A DNA stretch of 64,000 nt, from positions 573,759,241 through 573,823,240 of the forward strand of contig NC_081410.1 in assembly GCF_030272615.1 (NCBI RefSeq), in the 5' to 3' direction. The stretch comes from Cryptomeria japonica (Eukaryota; Streptophyta; Pinopsida; Cupressales; Cupressaceae). How positions within the stretch are numbered: position 1 is the stretch's first letter; each line of letters starts with the position of its first letter. Under the pieces are notes generated by a model. The model saw only the letters and a list, made by a program, of their open reading frames with translations. It did no database searches and was not told where the DNA came from. Both the position numbers and the translations under genes were made by a program. Positions 22,408 through 33,199 of the stretch are shown here, piece after piece.

Positions 22408-22866
22408 GGGGCAACCAAGAGAAACCCTGGGCCTACTGGGTGTGCGGAAGTGGTTAGAGATGATAATGGTAGGTTCCTTTCAATGGTGGCATTCCCCTTG
22501 GGATGTCATATGAACCACCTTGCTAAAGCTATTGCTACCTACCATGGTTTAAGAATTGCCAAACTTCTCAATTGTAAGATGGTGTGGTTAGAAGGAGACT
22601 CAAACAACACTATGCAATGCCTTAAGGGCATTAAAAAACCATCATGGACCATTGAAGAGTGGGTTGATAAATATTTAGATATTTTTAATTCTTTTGAAAA
22701 CATTTATATTTCTCATGCCTTCTGTGAAGCCAATAGAGTGGCATGTTTCTTTGCCAATGAGGGAGTTTGTGTGAATAAGTTGGGGATTTGGCATGGTGGA
22801 GATCATGTGCTAGAGGATGTTATTTCCTTGATGAGATATGATAGGACTCATACACAGAGTGTCTAA
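22408..22866 (+). CDS. LINE-c RNase H domain (5'-truncated)
   Basis: An open frame runs from the truncation point to TAA at 22864-22866: KRNPGPTGCAEVVRDDNGR, helix block HLAKAIATYHGLRIAK, VWLEGDSNN, and ISHAFCEANRVA. This is the plant LINE RNase H order (RVT_3). The first catalytic Asp (FDGA-type) lies at or before the truncation. It lacks its upstream RT and cannot act alone. No stop interrupts it. Confidence 0.8.
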   Translation, partial: GATKRNPGPTGCAEVVRDDNGRFLSMVAFPLGCHMNHLAKAIATYHGLRIAKLLNCKMVWLEGDSNNTMQCLKGIKKPSWTIEEWVDKYLDIFNSFENIYISHAFCEANRVACFFANEGVCVNKLGIWHGGDHVLEDVISLMRYDRTHTQSV

Positions 22867-22988
22867 TTTCCTATCAATGATGTGGCTATCAATTTTGGTA
22901 TTAGCTTCCATTATTGCATGGAGTGAGGTGAATGTAAGAAGATTTACTTGACAGACTTCATTTTTGTTTCCCTTCCCATTCTTTCGGG

Positions 22989-24542
22989 GTGCTTGTTACA
23001 TTATTTGGGTTTACCTCAGTTTTGGTTCTTCATGCATGGATTGCAAAATATAGTGACTATTTGAAGATGGGTGGAGAAAGAAAGAGGATTGAACCTATAA
23101 CTTGTGAGGATTTCAAGAATAACGCAACAATTTGGAGGATTTTTAAGTGGGGACGTGTTACCCCCTACCTTGAAAACCTCCATGGTTTCAACCCCAAATT
23201 AGTTAAAGGTTGGAAAGATAGGAAGATTTCTCTCTTTTGGTGAAATTTTGACATTGATGAGAAATTCATTGGGCAAGTCATTGGGTTGTTGATTAAGGGG
23301 CCAAGGTGTTTAGGGATAGGAGATTCTTGGAGGTGGTTAACAAGAAATTCTACAAAGAAGAGAGGGAGAGGAAGAACCTAGTTAAAGCATCCAAGAGTGG
23401 CTATGAAATTTCCAAAATCAAGTCTTTGTGGTGTGTTGTGGTTAAGGTAATCATGCAATACTTTTCTATGGATGGTTGTTACACTAGGGTTTTTGGTCAT
23501 CATTTTGTGTTGCTAAATCATTATAGGCATAAAATGAAAATTTATTTTCCATTGTATTTGTTGTCCTTTGCTAATGCTAGTATCAAGGATAATAGGAAAT
23601 ATCCTAACAAAAACTTGGTGCTCCATGAGGGTTTGTTTCTTTTAATTTATGAACATTTTAAATCCCTCCCTTCCCTAGCCAAAATCTCCCCTGTCCCATC
23701 TAATTAGGAGACAGCCTCTGAGGAAGAGGACTCTGGTAGTTGTTTTACCAAAGAGGATGACTAGAAAATAGAGGATGATGATTTTAAGCACGAATTTGTG
23801 GCCAAGAAGGGGTCTAATATGTTAAAACTTAAATTATGAATAATCCCCCTATTTATGAGTATATATCTATGACTAATCCTTCCATTCATAGCCTTTCCAA
23901 AGATTCTACACCTTCTACCAATAGGGATGGGAGATCCTCCTTCTCAAGGGATCTCAATGCTAATTCTTCTCTCCTCAATTTTGATCAAAAGAACCCTAAA
24001 AATGTGTTGGCTATAGACCATAATGTTGTAGTCAACAACTTCTTAATGAACAAGTGGGTCTTTCATGAAATTAAGGACATCAAAATCAAGCTCTTTTTGG
24101 TCAACAACAAATAGGAAAGAAGAAATGACGAGTTGTGAAATGAGTATGAAAGAAAGCCTTTTATTGATTCTCTACAAAAGACCATGAAAAATATGAAAGT
24201 TCTAAAAAATTATTATGAAGGGAGAATTCAATACCTGGAGAACAAGTTTAAAAACATAAATGACAACCTCGTCTCTCTTGTTACCTTTATCCATAGATTA
24301 GTCAATAACTTAACTGGTAGTTTTAATACCCTGGTCATGAAATTGCAAAAATCTTGACAGAAAAGGATTGTGGTGGATGTGGAAGTATTGGATAAGGTGA
24401 AACAGTAGGATGAGGATAAAGGATCATGCAAGTGTAATAGAGCCAATCTAAAGAGAACTACAAAACAATCCTGCCCATGACATCTAGGACCTGAAGAAAA
24501 TTTCCCTTAGTATGACTCAATTGGAAGATGAAGTTGTGGAGG
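22989..24542 (+). pseudogene. LINE-c downstream ORF (type 1), decayed
   Basis: The first block is in one frame: GWKDRKISLFW, stop, FDIDEKFIGQVIGL. A frameshift near 23295 leads to KVFRDRRFLEVVNKKF, then MQYFSMDGCYT, HFVLLNHYRH and LVLHEGLFLLIYEH (to 23707). A Ser/Asn-rich linker (23836-24114) follows, then a Lys-rich coiled-coil-like segment with stops. The last codons (about ten) lie beyond Copia-A at 58749-58775. Homologous block by block to the ORFs in LINE-a and LINE-d. Confidence 0.75.
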
Positions 24543-25813
24543 TGTTAGCAGCAATCAAGAGGGAAGACTAAGAGAGGGGGGGGGTGAACCAGTCTTCACC
24601 AGATTAATAGATTGAACTTCCAAAACATAAATTGATAAACCACACAAATAATAGATAAGGAAATTAATAGCACAACACACAACACTAACATTTTGACATG
24701 GAAAACCCAGTTAAGGGAAAAACAACGGTGGGAACCTACCCACAAGAAATGATACTCTGCAGTAGTATGTGAAAATATTACAATGGAGAATGCACATGCA
24801 TTAAGGCATACTGCCTAGAACTCACTGCTCAAAAGATACATGTCTTGAAGGCTACAACCCTTAGGGAAGTCTTGCTGACTTACAATATAATTCAAACTAC
24901 AATCCGGAAGAAATGAGCTACAATAATAGCATCTAAAAATGCCTCATGATAGTTTCAGTTAAGCACAGTTGTCTGTCCTACAACACCAAAATCACCAAAC
25001 ACTTCGTTGAATGATATATCCTTGTTCACACATTTACCTCTCCTGGATAATGCAGACACAATACCAATACACAAATTACATAAGTATATCACCTATATAT
25101 ACGAATCATCAACCTTGATAACAAGGTCACCTAAACCCTCAACCCTCAACTTATAATTACAAATATTACATTACATGAGACAAAGATCGACCACAGGACC
25201 AATATTATGATTTACATTACATAGCATGGACCTAGTTAAAATTTCCAAACGATTACATCCACCAGAAATCCCACCAAAATCAATCGCAACATGCTACACC
25301 ACCAAAAATACTACATAACACACAAATTATTACCGGTTCAAATAAATCACCAAAAACTTGCTCAACGATCAATGCAGATTGCAAAAACAAATAGGACACA
25401 AATAGGAAACACCATCAAGCACATTAGAATCATCTGAAATAGTTGCACCATCTTTTTAAATCTTCATCGGTCAACATCTCAAAGCTCAAGAGCACAACCA
25501 ATCAGCAACTGTCATGAAGAAAGATAACTTGTAGCGCACCAAATCACAAACCATATGAAATAAAGATACATAAGATCATCCCAAACAATAATCCAAAATC
25601 TTAGCACAAGACCTGATCACACCAGAATATATTGGAGGGAATACCGGATTCTGCAAAATAGTGATCAGCAAAACCAAACTACAAAACTGGACCAAAAACC
25701 TTCTCCAAACTCATTGGAATAATTCATAGGAATATGTTGACATCAATGACAACAACATATCCTAGCAGCAACAATGAACAATGAAATCCAACAATCTCCT
25801 CAATAATCCAACA
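24543..25813 (-). repeat. 3' LTR of Copia-A
   Basis: 1271 bp, TGTTAGCAGC...ATCCAACA on the plus strand. Contains a 13-bp echo 'TCCAACAATCTCC' at its inner edge (25786 and 25807). It aligns with the split LTR 31183-31405 + 42711-42838 + 57832-58743. Confidence 0.85.
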
Positions 25814-25827
25814 ATCTCCCCCTTTGG
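25814..25827 (-). promoter_or_regulatory. Polypurine tract of Copia-A
   Basis: Minus strand CCAAAGGGGGAGAT directly before TGTTGG of the 3' LTR; the same tract as in Copia-C. Confidence 0.8.
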
Positions 25828-26069
25828 CATTGATGGCAACATATGAATGTGAAAAATAGTCAATGCAAAGAAGGAAGATATCACAACCAAACTCCCCTTA
25901 TTATCAAGATAGATAAAGAATTTTTTCACATGATCTCTCCCCCCCTTTGATAGCAATGCCAAAGATCACCAAGACAGAAAGTCAAACACAAATCTCTCTC
26001 CCCATGGGATACACAACCAAATCAACAGACTACTCCAGCAGAGGAGCAACACCATCACATCAATCTGAT

Positions 26070-27520
26070 GGAGTATGTCATTATGGAGTTTTATGATGCA
26101 TCTAATATTAAAAACATTTGGGATTTTGTGCTTAATGCCATTATGGAGTATATCACTATGGAGGGTTGTTTCACTAGGTTCCATACATATCACTTTATGC
26201 TTCTGAACCACTTTAGGCATGAGAAAAGGGCATCTCTTCCCTATTACCTTTTCAGGTCCCTGTCGCACTCATTGAACAAGCACAGTAAGAACCCCTCTTC
26301 CCTTGTGCTACATTATGGCCTTATTTTGCTGATTTATGAGCATTGTAAGATTTTGGCAATTTAGGAAAAAAAACGATTGTCGGTGTTGCTGGGGAAAGGC
26401 AAGAGGAAAAGTGAGGACCCTAGGCCCAGTAAGGATGAGTAGAAATGGAGTAAAAAGGCTAAAAAAGGCTTTGTGGAGAAAAGAGTTGAGGACATGGATT
26501 TGAGCCATAAACATAAGGATACAGAGGCTGATCCTAAGGATATGGGAAAAGAAGGAAGTGACATGGAGATTGATGATACTGACAGGGAGGAGAGCTGGAA
26601 AGATGAGGAAGTGGGGGAAGAGGAAGGAGGAGAAGAGAAAGATTTCAATCAGAACAGCCCTACCCACAGTGCGAGTACTAGTAATTTTAACAACTAGCCT
26701 ATGGAGGAGCAGGACAACCAGATTAATCAGGAGGAAAGGGAAATGGAAACTTATAAGAACAAGGATAAGGATGATACAAGCAGGGAAAAGGATAGAGATG
26801 GAGATGAGATTCTTCTGGATAAGCTCAAGAACAAATCTAATGCTCATTTGGGTTTTGATAGATGGGTATATGAAAGAATTAATAAAATGGAAAAAAATGC
26901 TAATCAGTAGGAATAGCAAGGACAAAAATGTGAAAGTAACCTGGAGTAGTGGAAAAAGGTAATGGATGAAGAAGTGGAGAAGCTAGAAGTTCTTATCAGC
27001 AAGTTGGAGGAAGGGAAGGCAACCATGAAGAGCTTCTTGATTCTGATTCCAGATATCCTCAACTCTGTGACCAGGAACATGGATGAAATTACCAAATACC
27101 TTGATGGCCCTAGCCCTACCAAACCTATTGTGGACCTTGATGTTGATGATGCTGCTATTGACGCTAGGAATGTGGATAGTTCTCCTGGTGGTGTGGCCAA
27201 AAGGACCAAGGTGAGTATGAAAAAAGTTGTCTTGGCCTCTTCCAAGGAAATCCCAATTCTCTGGGATAATATCAAAGAAATGCAAGGGATTGGCGAGAAA
27301 CTGGCTAATGCCCTTAAAAATATTATGTAATTTGTCTTTTTTTTGTTTTTTTCTGGTTGTTCCTAGTTGTGTTGGGCTTCTGTGCTGGCTTTTGCCCAGT
27401 TCTTTGCTATTTTTTTTCAGTCTACCCCATCTTGTTTCTTAATGCTCTTATCTTTTAAGGTTCTTATGTAAAGGGTTTTGGGGTCCCTTCAAAACCTGTT
27501 TTTCCCATAATCAAAAACAT
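26070..27520 (+). mobile_element. LINE-d: 5'-truncated LINE consisting of the type-1 downstream ORF and 3' end
   Basis: 1451 bp inserted in Copia-A between its pol end and PPT. Flanking 11-bp duplications ATCAATCyGAT (26059-26069 and 27521-27531) match at 10 of 11. It ends in ...CCATAATCAAAAACAT. The truncation point lies inside the downstream ORF. The TSD, truncation and A-rich end are the hallmarks of target-primed reverse transcription, so this ORF is a genuine part of a LINE transcript. Confidence 0.85.
26071..27330 (+). pseudogene. LINE-d type-1 downstream ORF (N-terminally truncated)
   Basis: One continuous plus frame of 420 codons with six internal stops, every one TAG (26362, about 26440, 26695, 26908, about 26914 and about 26941), and a TAA at the natural end (27328-27330). 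Blocks: MEYITMEGCFTRFHTYHF, LLNHFRH, LPYYLFRSL, LVLHYGLILLIYEH. A very acidic/Lys-rich linker follows, then a C-terminal coiled-coil-like region (EVEKLEVLISKLEEGK) ending EKLANALKNIM. No recognised family; by its charge and coiled coil it could be an RNA-binding or particle protein (inference). Confidence 0.8.
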
Positions 27521-27539
27521 ATCAATCCGATTAAAAGAA

Positions 27540-30060
27540 TAAGGCTCTGAATTCCACTAGATTGATGCAACTCAATGCATCTAGTTCTTACCAAGAAGGG
27601 TGGAGACCCCTGATTTGTCTCTCAAATAGATAAATGTACCTACAGGCAAAGGCTTGGTAAAAATATCAGCAATTTGTTCCTTTGTAGATACATATTCCAT
27701 CTTCACCTTCTATTGACCAACTTGTTCTCTCAATTAATTGTATTTGATTGATATATGCTTGGTCTTTGAATGTTGCACTAGATTTTTGGACATGTTTATA
27801 GCACTAGAATTATTATAGTATATAACATTAGGCTCATCATAAATAACTCTTATATCTTTCAACATTTGCTTCATCTACACTATCTGAGTGCAACTACTAG
27901 CAGCACCAATGTACTCAACTTCAATAGTAGATAAAAATATTGAATCATGTTTCTTGTTGACCCATGAAACCAACTTCTTACCTAAAAAGAATGCTCTACC
28001 GATATTACCTTTTTGGTCATCAACATCACCTACCCAATCTGCATCAGTGTAAGAACATAACATGAAATCATCATTCTTTGGATACCATAAGCCATAATCT
28101 TCAATTCCCTTAAGATATCTAAATATTATTTTAATGGAAGCAACATGACTCTCTTTCGGATCAGCTTGATATCTAGTTGCCATACACATAGCATGCATAA
28201 TGTTAGGCCTAGTCTGAGTAAGATATAATAGTCTACCAATCATAAATCTATACAAAATCTGATTAGCTTTAGGAGATTCATCATTTTTAGACAATTTACA
28301 ACCAGTCACCATAGGAGTTCCAACTGATTTAGAATCATCTAATCCAAACTTCTTCAACAATTCTTTCACATACTTAGTTTGAGATATAAAGATACCTTTT
28401 CTTGTTTGTACAATCTTCAAACCTAAGAAAAATTTCATCTCACTAATCATAGACATCTCAAAATCCTTTTTGCATATCACCAGCAAATTTCATACTCATA
28501 TCATCATCACCACCAAAAATAATATCATCAACAAAGACTTCAACAATCTGTATGTTGTTATTTTTAATTTTAAAGTATAGGTTGCTATTAGCATCACCTT
28601 TGAAAAATCCCAATTTTAGCAAGTATTTATCTAATCTAGCATACTAGGCTCTAGGGACTTGTTTCAAACCATAAAGTGCTTTCTTCAACTTGCATACCAT
28701 GTCTCCATCATCTAATAGTGAAAATCCATCAAGTTGTTCAATGTAGACTTCTTCTTCTAGATCACCATTTAAAAATGTAGATGTGGCATCCATTTGATAT
28801 ACCTTGAAATCTTTATAAGTAGCATAAGCTAGCAACAATCTAACAGCTTCAATTCTAGCAACCGCAGCAAATATTTCTTCATAATCAATCCCTTCTTGTT
28901 GTGAATATCCTTTGCAGGCTAGTCTGGCTTTATTTCTGACTACTTCATCGGCTTCATTCAATTTGTTCCTAAAAACCCATTTAGTACCAATAACATTTTT
29001 ATCCTTATGTCTAGGCACAAGTTCGTATTGTTCTTTTCAATCTGATCTAACTCTTCTCTTTAGTAAACCTTCAGAACATTCCCTTCAATCAACATAGTGT
29101 TGCAGCATCTAAAAGAGTACAATTCTTCCTTTCAAGAATCCCATTCTACTATGGGGTCCTAGGAGAAGATAGTTGTCTTCTAATTCCATGCATCTCACAG
29201 AAAGAATTGAACTCACCAGAACAAAATTCTCCGCCTCTATCATCATATCTCAGACACTTCAACTTCAAACCAGACTCAGTTTCAACTTTAGCCTTGAATA
29301 TCTTAATTTTTTCAAATGCTTATGATTTTTCCTTCAAAAAGACAACCCATATCATTATGGAATAATCATCAATTAGTAACATAAAGTATCTATTAGCCTA
29401 CACACTTCTAACATTTGTGGGTCCACATAGGTCAATATGCACAAGATCTAACAATCCATCTGATGTGTACCATTTACTCTTGAAAGAAATCCTTGTTTTC
29501 TAAACCAACTGACATTCCTTACATATCGGATTAACATGTATAATAATCTTAGGCAAATCCCTAACAGCTTGTGTAGAACTAATTTTGATCAATGAATCAA
29601 AGTTTACATGACACATCCTTCTATGCCACAACCAAATCTCATCTATCTTAGCAACCAAGCAACTTTTCTCACTAGCATTCAAATGAAAAATGTTACCTTC
29701 AGTCTTAGTTCCAGATGCAACCTCTATACCGAAGGAATTCAAGATCTTGCATTTACCATCTTTTAATTGTAGATCATAACCTTTATCAACCATATGTCCA
29801 ACACTCAAAATATTATGCTTCAAAACTTCAACATACAAGACATCATCAGTGTTATGCTTACCATCGCAAGAAATAGAACCTCTCCCATGGATTACATACG
29901 ATTTGTCATCTCCAAATCTAACTATTCCACCATCATATCTTTCCATGCTTACAAATTTTCTTTTTCCACTAATCATATGATGTGAACAACTATTGTCAAT
30001 CACCCATTCACCTTTTTCTTCTACCTTAGTAGCCAAATCTTTCTCCTTAATAGATCAGCT
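27540..30060 (-). pseudogene. Copia-A pol polyprotein (decayed)
   Basis: Minus-strand order: protease with D-N-S in WVIDNSCSHHM where copia has D-S-G (two G-to-A changes); GAG-pre-integrase LWHRRMCHVNF; integrase core remnants (HIDLCGP and 'RYDRGGEF', near 29230); RT with the intact FVDDIIFGG (about 28510-28540) and the [20 protein letters not shown] block; RNase H with CSYTDADWVGDVDD and the TKHISIKYN block near the end. Multiple stops and frameshifts interrupt the frame. Typical Ty1/copia domain order (PR-INT-RT-RH). Cannot be active. Confidence 0.88.
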
Positions 30061-30156
30061 AGTGGAATTAATAGGCACAAGTCTATCTTCTTTAATGGCA
30101 ATGAACACAACTTCATCTTCTTTTGATTCGTCATCTACAACATAATAATGGTTCTT

Positions 30157-31126
30157 CTAGTTCCTAAACTTCTGGTTAGACCTATAAGGCTTATCATACT
30201 TCTCATGCTTCTCATATCTATCATTTCTATCAAACTTATCATGTCTGTCATACTTAGTCATTCTCTCTGGACATCTAGAAGAAAAATGTCCTATCTTATT
30301 ACAAGAAAAATATTTCAAGGGAAAATTTCCATCATACTTACCGACACCTTTAGGAAATCTTTGGGAAATCAATGTTCAAGCTCATCAAGCTCCGTTTCTT
30401 GCTCATCTATCTCTCTCCTTTCTCTTTCATATATGGATATCCTCCACTCATCAGGATCATAATTCTTCTTACTGGACACAAATGTTGATGCTTTGAATGT
30501 TGTCTTAGACTTTCCATGTGATTCACCAAATTCGCTCAACTCAAAAGCAGCAATCTTTCCAACCAATACATCCCTTGTCACTATAGTTACACTCTGGATC
30601 TCATCAATAGCAGCCACCTTATGTTTATAAGTAGGAAGAAAATAGCACCTTAGCAACAATATCATCTTCTTCAATCTCTCCACCAGCAGATCTGATACCA
30701 AGGACAAGCTCATTCACCTTAGCCATGTATGAATGTATGTTTTTCATCATCTCCAATCTTTAATGTCTCATACTTTCCTTTTAAACTATGCAACTTAGCA
30801 ACTTTCACTTGACTATCACCTTAATACAAGATCTCAATCTTCACCGAAATCTTAGGTATAGTTTGAAGTTCCATAACATTTATCATTTCAGAATCAGTCA
30901 GTGCACTGAGTAATGCTTTCTTTTCTCTGCTATAATATCCAGCTTCCTTAACCTCATCAGGAGTGGATGGTCCATTCTAAGGAAAAACATAGGCATTCTT
31001 AGTAATCTTCCAATAATCTTCTCCAAGACATTTCAAATGCACCTCCATTTGTTTCTTCCATACAATATAGTTGCTTCCATCAAACCTTGGATGGGCTTTC
31101 TTGAAAAGAATACCTTGAGCTGTCAT
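30157..31126 (-). pseudogene. Copia-A gag (decayed)
   Basis: Begins at the minus-strand ATG at 31126 (MTAQGILFKKAHPRFDGSNY), the usual copia gag opening. It continues through a UBN2/gag domain with stops to a linker and the zinc knuckle YFSCNKIGHFSSRC (about 30280-30320), in which the first Cys is Tyr. A short Asp/Tyr/Lys repeat (RYEKHEKYDK) follows. Frameshift near 30370. Confidence 0.8.
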
Positions 31127-31167
31127 CCTCGATCTCCTCAAGCAATTAACCTTCTATCGGAAGATCT

Positions 31168-31182
31168 AGCTCTGACACCAAT
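31168..31182 (-). promoter_or_regulatory. Primer-binding site of Copia-A
   Basis: Minus strand ATTGGTGTCAGAGC follows the 5' LTR end (CTAACA). It matches the initiator-Met tRNA 3' end (TGGTATCAGAGC) with one difference. Confidence 0.8.
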
Positions 31183-31405
31183 TGTTAGTAGCAATCAAGA
31201 GGGAAGACTAAGAGGGGGGGGGTGAATTAGTCTTAATTGGATTAACATATTAAACTTCCAAAACATAAACTGATAAACCATAGCAATAATAAATAAGAAA
31301 ATTAATAGCAGAACACATAAAACCAAGATTTTGATGTGGAAAACCCGGTTAAGGGAAAAACCACAGTGGGAACCTACCAATAATAAGATGATACTCTATA
31401 GTAGT
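31183..31405 (-). repeat. 5' LTR of Copia-A, piece 1
   Basis: First 223 bp on the plus strand, starting TGTTAGTAGC, ending in the GTAGT duplicated by Gypsy-B. Continues at 42711. Confidence 0.88.
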
Positions 31406-32187
31406 TGTAGACACCCAAAATTGTCATGTCTAATTAAATAAATATTTTATTTATTTAATTATCTAAGCCTAATTCTTCTATTAATTAAATAAATCCTTAT
31501 TTATTTAATTAATTCATTTGTCCTCTTCTAGCCTTATTTCTCATTTAAATAAATACATTTATTTATTTAAATTATCCTTTTCCTAAATTAAATAAATATC
31601 TTATTTATTTAATTGATCCCATTTCCTCTATTAAATTAAATAAATCTTTATTTATTTAATTAATTCATTATCTTTTTCTACACATGACACATGTCATTCA
31701 TCTCTTAATTCATACACTACCTACCCCTTTCATTATTTTGGTATTTCTTTTACCTACCCTCTAATCCTAGCCGACCTCCTTTTTACACCTCTCAATCTTA
31801 TCCCTCCATTTCATATTGTGTCTTCTATTTAAGGAGATGCTTTCTTCATTATCAAACCCTAATCACTCAGGCTAATCGACAATTTGGAGGACTTGACTAC
31901 ACTACGATTCTACTTGCAACCACATTCCGTTCTTTGTTGAGCTCTTGTGCACATAAAATCTGAGAGCAAATATATCAAGCAAGATCAATGGAGATAGGAA
32001 GAATGGAGGTCAAAAACCTATTGGACATGTGATGGTATAATCTTTGTGATTTCATGTGATTTGCATTGTCTTAGGTAATCTTCATATGTTATGGTGGATC
32101 TTTGTTGTTGTTAGGCTAGGGTTTTGTGGTTGGATTCATTTAGCCTTTCAATATTGTTATTATTGTTATCCATTTTCACCATAAACA
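31406..32187 (+). repeat. 5' LTR of Gypsy-B
   Basis: 782 bp, TGTAGACACC...CATAAACA. The U3 part has about ten 'ATTTATTTAAT'-type short repeats (31433-31665), forming AT inverted repeats. A TATTTAAG box at 31828-31835 may be the promoter. Confidence 0.92.
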
Positions 32188-32190
32188 TTT

Positions 32191-32208
32191 TGGCACGCCC
32201 CGTGGGAC
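32191..32208 (+). promoter_or_regulatory. Primer-binding site of Gypsy-B
   Basis: TGGCACGCCCCGTGGGAC, three bases after the LTR. It begins with the TGG complementary to a tRNA CCA end. The cognate tRNA was not determined. Confidence 0.65.
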
Positions 32209-32279
32209 ATGGATTTTTTTTAGATCTGTGTTTTTTGCAGATTTTTCCAACCCTATATTGCTATTTTGTAAAACAATTC

Positions 32280-33199
32280 GGAGAATAACCTTGTGCAGCT
32301 AGGGTTTTGGACACAAAATCAAGATCTTGGAGAGATTCAATCATATCTCATAAATGGCTTTGAAATTTTGTACCAAATTTTTTTTGCAGGTTGAAAAAAG
32401 TATCAAGAGCTCTCAATCCAAAATTTAGAATTTTTGGAGCACATTTTCATTTTCTATTAATATTTTATGATTTTTCATAAAAAATTAATTTTGAGAGAAA
32501 ATGAGAGAATTTTTCAGATTTTCTTACATTTTTGGAAATATATCATAATTATACACAAGATATATTCTTTGTGATTTTAATTTTGATGCAAAATATTTCC
32601 AAAAAAGTCAGATCTTTAAAAACTAGGTTTTCTCTTTATTTTGATCAGATCTCACAAAAAGCTTTGAATTTTGACATTAAATTTTTTGTATAGGTTAGGA
32701 AAAGAATGAAAAAAATTTAGTAAAAATTTCAAATTTTTTGGATCGATTTTGCATTTTATATGAATTTTTTATGATTTTTCATAAAAAATTAATTTTGAGA
32801 GAAAATTAGGAAATTTTTCAGATTTTCTTACATTTTTGGAAATCTCTCAAAATTATACATAGGATCTGTTATTTTTTATTTTAAATTTGATGTAAAATTA
32901 TTCTTCAAAAATCAGATCTTTGAAAATTAGGGTTTTGCATTATTTTACTCATATCTCACAAAATGCTTGGATTTGTTGCAGACAATTTTTTGCACAAGTT
33001 TGGAAGACCATAAAGACTCTCAAATAAAAATTTCAGATTTTTTGGATTGATTTTGCATTTTATATGAATTTTTTATGATTTTCCATAAAAAATTAATTTT
33101 TGGAGCAAATTAGCAAATTTTTTGGATTTTCTTACATTTCTAGAAATCTCTTAAAATTTTACAGATGGTCTTTTTCTATGATGAATCAGGTCTTTGAAT
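32280..33199 (+). repeat. Three ~300-bp tandem repeats in the Gypsy-B leader
   Basis: Units at about 32280-32630, 32631-32938 and 32939-33199. Each has a 'CATATCTCA..AA' start, a T-rich middle with 'TATGATTTTyCATAAAAAAT', then 'TTTTCTTACATTTyTrGAAAT' and 'CAGATCTTT'. Non-coding; they may form leader RNA structure or packaging signals (inference). Confidence 0.8.

Larger units (their letters stand above)
22408..24542 (+). mobile_element. LINE-c, left part (interrupted by Copia-A)
   Basis: Starts inside RNase H and continues through a type-1 downstream ORF. It is cut at 24542 by Copia-A and resumes at 58749-58914 with the end of the ORF and the 3' tail. Flanking 15-bp duplications TTAATATAAyATTGT lie at 22393-22407 and 58915-58929, matching at 14 of 15. 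Rejoined length about 2.3 kb. Confidence 0.85.

Noticed and set aside
26308-26925. Hydrophobic 205-codon minus-strand frame (membrane-protein-like)
   Set aside because: Antisense of the acidic/Lys-rich linker of the LINE-d ORF, whose plus frame has homologues.
27875-30036. Endogenous pararetrovirus or retrovirus
   Set aside because: Domain order PR-INT-RT-RH, iMet PBS and 5-bp TSD are those of Ty1/copia; no envelope or movement protein seen.
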